64,000 bases of DNA from NCBI RefSeq assembly GCF_018860425.1, contig NZ_JAHKPI010000014.1, positions 1,116,329 to 1,180,328 on the forward strand, given 5' to 3'. This document shows positions 61,383 through 64,000 of this stretch, in pieces. Source of the stretch: Marinobacter sp. F3R08 (lineage in GTDB: Bacteria > Pseudomonadota > Gammaproteobacteria > Pseudomonadales > Oleiphilaceae). The notes beneath the pieces were generated by a model. The model saw only the letters and a program-made list of their open reading frames with translations. It was not told the origin of the DNA and searched no databases. How positions within the stretch are numbered: the stretch's first letter is position 1; every line of letters begins with the position of its first letter. The translations under genes were made by a program, and so were the position numbers.

Positions 61383-62054
61383 ATGAGGGTGATGTTACTT
61401 GGTGCCACAGGCCTGACGGGTGGCAAGGTTCTGCAGGGATTGCTGGGCAGGGATGAGGTTTCCCGTGTGGTGGCACTGGTACGGCACAGACTGCCAACGC
61501 TCCACGACAAACTGGCGCAACAGGAAGTCGATTTTGATCGCCTGGAAGATCACTCCGATCTTTTCGATGTCGATGTGATTATTTGCTGCCTGGGAACCAC
61601 CATCAACAAGGCCGGCTCACAGGGGCAGTTCCGCAAGGTGGATCTGGGCTACCCCGTGAGCGCGGCTGAGCTGGGCCGATCCCAGGGAGTACGGGCGTTT
61701 ATCCTGATGTCCGCCATCGGTGCGTCATCGTCCTCCACCATTTTCTACAACCGGGTAAAGGGCGAGCTCGAAGATACCTTGCGAGACCTCGACTATCCCT
61801 ACCTGTCCATTTATCACCCCAGTCTGTTGCTGGGTGAGCGGAAAGAGCAGCGCACCGCCGAGGCTCTGGGGGTCAAGGCAATGCCCTTGGTTAACCGCGT
61901 GCTGATTGGGCCATTGGACAAGTACCGGGCCATTGAGGCGCAAACGGTTGCCAGTGCGATGGTTAATGAGTCCTGCAGCCTGGTGCCGGAACCTGCCGCC
62001 GAGCGGGTAGTCCAGATTCGCGAATACGACGAGATTGTCCGGCTGGCCGGCTAA
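61383..62054 (+). CDS. NAD(P)H-binding atypical SDR (HTATIP2/CC3-like oxidoreductase)
   Basis: The 223-residue protein starts with an atypical-SDR nucleotide motif LLGATGLTGG (5-14), then CCLGTTINKAGSQGQFRKVDL and SAIGASSSSTIFYNRVKGELE, where Tyr and Lys in YNRVK take the SDR catalytic place. The family includes human HTATIP2. It ends five bases before the convergent LysE gene. Reaction unknown. Confidence 0.82.
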   Translation: MRVMLLGATGLTGGKVLQGLLGRDEVSRVVALVRHRLPTLHDKLAQQEVDFDRLEDHSDLFDVDVIICCLGTTINKAGSQGQFRKVDLGYPVSAAELGRSQGVRAFILMSAIGASSSSTIFYNRVKGELEDTLRDLDYPYLSIYHPSLLLGERKEQRTAEALGVKAMPLVNRVLIGPLDKYRAIEAQTVASAMVNESCSLVPEPAAERVVQIREYDEIVRLAG

Positions 62055-62059
62055 ACCGG

Positions 62060-62680
62060 TTACTTCCCGTTCAGGATGCCAAGCACCAGTCGTCCTGCCA
62101 GCCCGAGGAGAACGGCGCCAAAAATGCGCTCAAACCAGACGGCCTTTTGCCTGAGCAGAGTCAGCCATTTCGGGTTGGAGAACAGCCAGGCGACGATCAG
62201 ATACCAGGACGTATCGATGACCAGCGCCGTTGAGGCATAGCCGAATTTTGCCAGCAGGCTGGTATCAGTGCCGACCACCTGGCTGAACAGCGCGAGGAAG
62301 AATACGGCGATCTTCGGGTTGAAGAATGCAATCAGAAAGCCGTCCCGGGCTGCGCTTTTTGTGGTCGGGGGTTCCGGCAGTTCGCTATCCGTGTGGCCCT
62401 TGGCCATCAGTCCTTTCGCCCCGAGCCAGGCGAGATAGGCGGCGCCGCCCCACTGAAGTATTGCAAACGCTGTGGGGGAGGCGGTGATGATGGCTGCCAG
62501 CCCCAGGATGCTCAGAAACGCATAGATACCGACACCCATGCCGTGGGTCAGGGCGGTGATGACGCCATTACGGCGCCCGCCGGTGAGTGTCTGCTTGAGC
62601 ACAAGCGCCAGCGAGGGGCCGGGCGACATGGCGCCCAGAATACAGATGGTGACAACGGCCAGCCAGGTGGCAAGCGTCAT
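62060..62680 (-). CDS. LysE/RhtB-family amino-acid exporter
   Basis: The 206-residue protein has six predicted membrane helices and the LysE N-terminus ATWLAVVTICILGAMSPGPSLALVLKQTL, with the conserved PGP. ITALTHGMGVG and FFNPKIAVFFLALFSQV are family motifs. It exports amino acids or derivatives. It is convergent with the oxidoreductase; a 139-nt gap with no visible feature separates its start from the GMC oxidoreductase end. Confidence 0.88.
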   Translation of the reverse strand: MTLATWLAVVTICILGAMSPGPSLALVLKQTLTGGRRNGVITALTHGMGVGIYAFLSILGLAAIITASPTAFAILQWGGAAYLAWLGAKGLMAKGHTDSELPEPPTTKSAARDGFLIAFFNPKIAVFFLALFSQVVGTDTSLLAKFGYASTALVIDTSWYLIVAWLFSNPKWLTLLRQKAVWFERIFGAVLLGLAGRLVLGILNGK

Positions 62681-62819
62681 GACAGATACGTCCTTTGCCT
62701 ACGAACAGGCCGCCGATTCTAGCACCTTGGCCGGTCTCAAAAACCTGGAAACTGCAACCAGTTCAGAGTCTGCCGTGGCTCAGCTGGTCAACTGATCAGG
62801 GAATGAACCCTGCGGCATC

Positions 62820-64000
62820 CTAGTCACCAGCCAGAATCCAGCGAGCTGCTTTCTCGGCGATCATCAGGGTGGGTGAGTTGGTGTTGCCGCTGGTAATGGT
62901 TGGCATCACCCCGGCATCCACCACGCGCAGCCCGGCGACACCCCGAACCCTCAGATGCGGATCAAGCACCGCCTGATCATCATCCGGGTGCCCCATGCGG
63001 GTGGTGCCCACAGGATGGAAAATCGTGGTGCCAATGTCTCCGGCCAGTTTGGCGAGTTCGTCGTCGGTCTGGTACTGCAGGCCGGGTTTGAACTCCTCAG
63101 GCTGGTACTGCATGAAGGCAGGCTGTTCAGCGATGCGTCGGGTTACGCGCAATGAGTCTGCAGCCACTTTCCGATCCTCCGGGGTACTCAGATAGTTCGG
63201 AGCAATCGCCGGTGGCTGCTTTGGATCATTGCTGCGAATTCGTACAGTACCGCGGCTGGTGGGGTTCAGGTTGCAGACACTGGCGGTGATCGCCGGGAAA
63301 TTGTGCAGAGGTTGGCCAAAGGCTTCGAGACTCAGAGGCTGAACATGGTATTCAATGTTGGCGTGCTTGTACTCCTCGGAACTCCGGGTAAACAGGCACA
63401 GCTGTGACGGTGCCATGCTCATGGGGCCAGAGCGGGTCAGCAGGTACTCCAGGCCAATACGGGCTTTGCCGATCAGCGAGTTGGCCATGGTGTTCAGAGT
63501 AGTGACCCCGGTCACTTTATAAACGGAACGAATCTGAAGATGGTCTTGCAGGTTCTCACCAACACCGGGGAGATCGGCGACCACGTCAATGCCATGCTCG
63601 TTCAGAAGATCTGCAGGGCCAATTCCGGAGAGTTGCAGCAACTGCGGAGAGCCAATGGCTCCGGCACAGAGAATGACTTCCCGCTTTGCCCGGGCCGTCA
63701 TTTCGCCTTCGCCAGGCCGTTCGACACGCACACCCGTGCAGCGGGGGCCAGTGCCGTCGGTCGCCGTCTCAAGGCCAAGAACCTGCGTTGAATGCCAGAG
63801 TGTCAGGTTGGAGCGCTTTTCGGCTTCCCGGAGGAAGGCTTTTGCGGTATTCCAGCGCCAGCCGGAGCGCTGGTTGACCTCGAAGTAGTCCACCCCTTCA
63901 TTGTCGCCCCGGTTAAAGTCCCGGGTCCGGGGTATGCCGGCCTCGACGCACGCGCTGGCAAAGTCCTCGAGTACTTTCCACTTCAGACGCTGGCGCTCCA
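62820..64000 (-). CDS. GMC oxidoreductase (choline dehydrogenase-like), C-terminal part (5' end outside window)
   Basis: The frame stays open to the last base, so the N-terminal FAD motif lies outside. The visible 393 residues include the lead-in EAGIPRTRDFNRGDNEGVDYFEVNQRSGWRW (in parts), GSPQLLQLSGIGP, LPGVGENLQDHL, the C-terminal GTTIFHPVGTTRMGHPDDDQAVLDP with catalytic His, and GLRVVDAGVMPTITSGNTNSPTLMIAEKAA. These are GMC-family BetA/alcohol-dehydrogenase signatures. It oxidises an alcohol; choline specificity cannot be claimed. Confidence 0.87.
   Translation of the reverse strand, partial: ERQRLKWKVLEDFASACVEAGIPRTRDFNRGDNEGVDYFEVNQRSGWRWNTAKAFLREAEKRSNLTLWHSTQVLGLETATDGTGPRCTGVRVERPGEGEMTARAKREVILCAGAIGSPQLLQLSGIGPADLLNEHGIDVVADLPGVGENLQDHLQIRSVYKVTGVTTLNTMANSLIGKARIGLEYLLTRSGPMSMAPSQLCLFTRSSEEYKHANIEYHVQPLSLEAFGQPLHNFPAITASVCNLNPTSRGTVRIRSNDPKQPPAIAPNYLSTPEDRKVAADSLRVTRRIAEQPAFMQYQPEEFKPGLQYQTDDELAKLAGDIGTTIFHPVGTTRMGHPDDDQAVLDPHLRVRGVAGLRVVDAGVMPTITSGNTNSPTLMIAEKAARWILAGD

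Noticed and set aside
1..64000. tRNA, rRNA, CRISPR arrays, insertion sequences or prophage genes
   Set aside because: I looked for clover-leaf-like and spaced-repeat structures and for transposase or integrase motifs and saw none.

Overview
The window is chromosomal DNA from a GC-rich, aerobic, heterotrophic gammaproteobacterium, most likely a marine Marinobacter-like organism. This assignment is an inference from gene content (TRAP and TctCBA transporters, a complete aerobic phenylacetate pathway, an mtl-type polyol operon, TIGR02647-type and DUF2244-type small proteins) and from protein resemblance; there is no rRNA or tRNA gene to anchor it. I saw no transposase, phage gene, CRISPR array or tRNA. 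Genes are densely packed, many overlapping by 1 to 4 nt, so this is mostly catabolic chromosome rather than a mobile island.

Layout. (1) 1-1915, plus strand: the end of a YbfB/YjiJ-like MFS transporter, a lactate/malate dehydrogenase homologue with a non-standard specificity loop, and a hotdog thioesterase. (2) 1872-9980, minus strand: a polyol operon (AraC regulator, binding protein, two permeases, ATPase, mannitol-type dehydrogenase, fructokinase) that imports a hexitol, oxidises it to fructose and phosphorylates it. (3) 10032-29231: the phenylacetate locus. paaX is divergent from a Liv-type ABC importer whose last ATPase carries an N-terminal hemerythrin-like domain. paaZ, paaABCDE, paaK, paaJ, paaI, paaH and paaG run on the minus strand, and paaY is divergent at the far end. 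(4) 29262-37169: an Lrp-type regulator divergent from a short form of the large NAD-glutamate dehydrogenase, followed by a PutA without the DNA-binding domain: proline to glutamate to 2-oxoglutarate. (5) 37201-44306, minus strand: LysR regulator, DUF1445 (D-glutamate-cyclase-like), TRAP transporter and pxpABC (5-oxoprolinase), predicted to feed 5-oxoproline into glutamate and so into block 4. (6) 44331-55633: housekeeping and accessory genes: lytic transglycosylase, shikimate-kinase-like protein, exported helical protein, RsuA-type pseudouridine synthase, a TVP38-like membrane protein coupled to a six-hairpin glycosidase-like protein, two EamA transporters, a haloalkane dehalogenase, a lipid/diacylglycerol kinase homologue and an orphan binding protein. 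(7) 55720-61219: a CitA/CitB-type two-component system divergent from tctCBA, a tripartite carboxylate transporter. (8) 61383-64000: an atypical SDR, a LysE exporter and the C-terminal part of a choline-dehydrogenase-like GMC oxidoreductase cut by the window edge.

The most novel element is the hemerythrin-ABC ATPase fusion inside the phenylacetate locus (15201-16565). A predicted diiron O2/redox-sensing domain on the ATPase of a putative aromatic-acid importer, next to a pathway that needs O2 for its first ring reaction, suggests oxygen-gated uptake. Second are the coherent 5-oxoproline/D-glutamate/proline/glutamate block with its shortened glutamate dehydrogenase, and a shared 14-nt element (TTGAYAYTCGTCAA) at the two ends of the phenylacetate locus, a good candidate PaaX operator.
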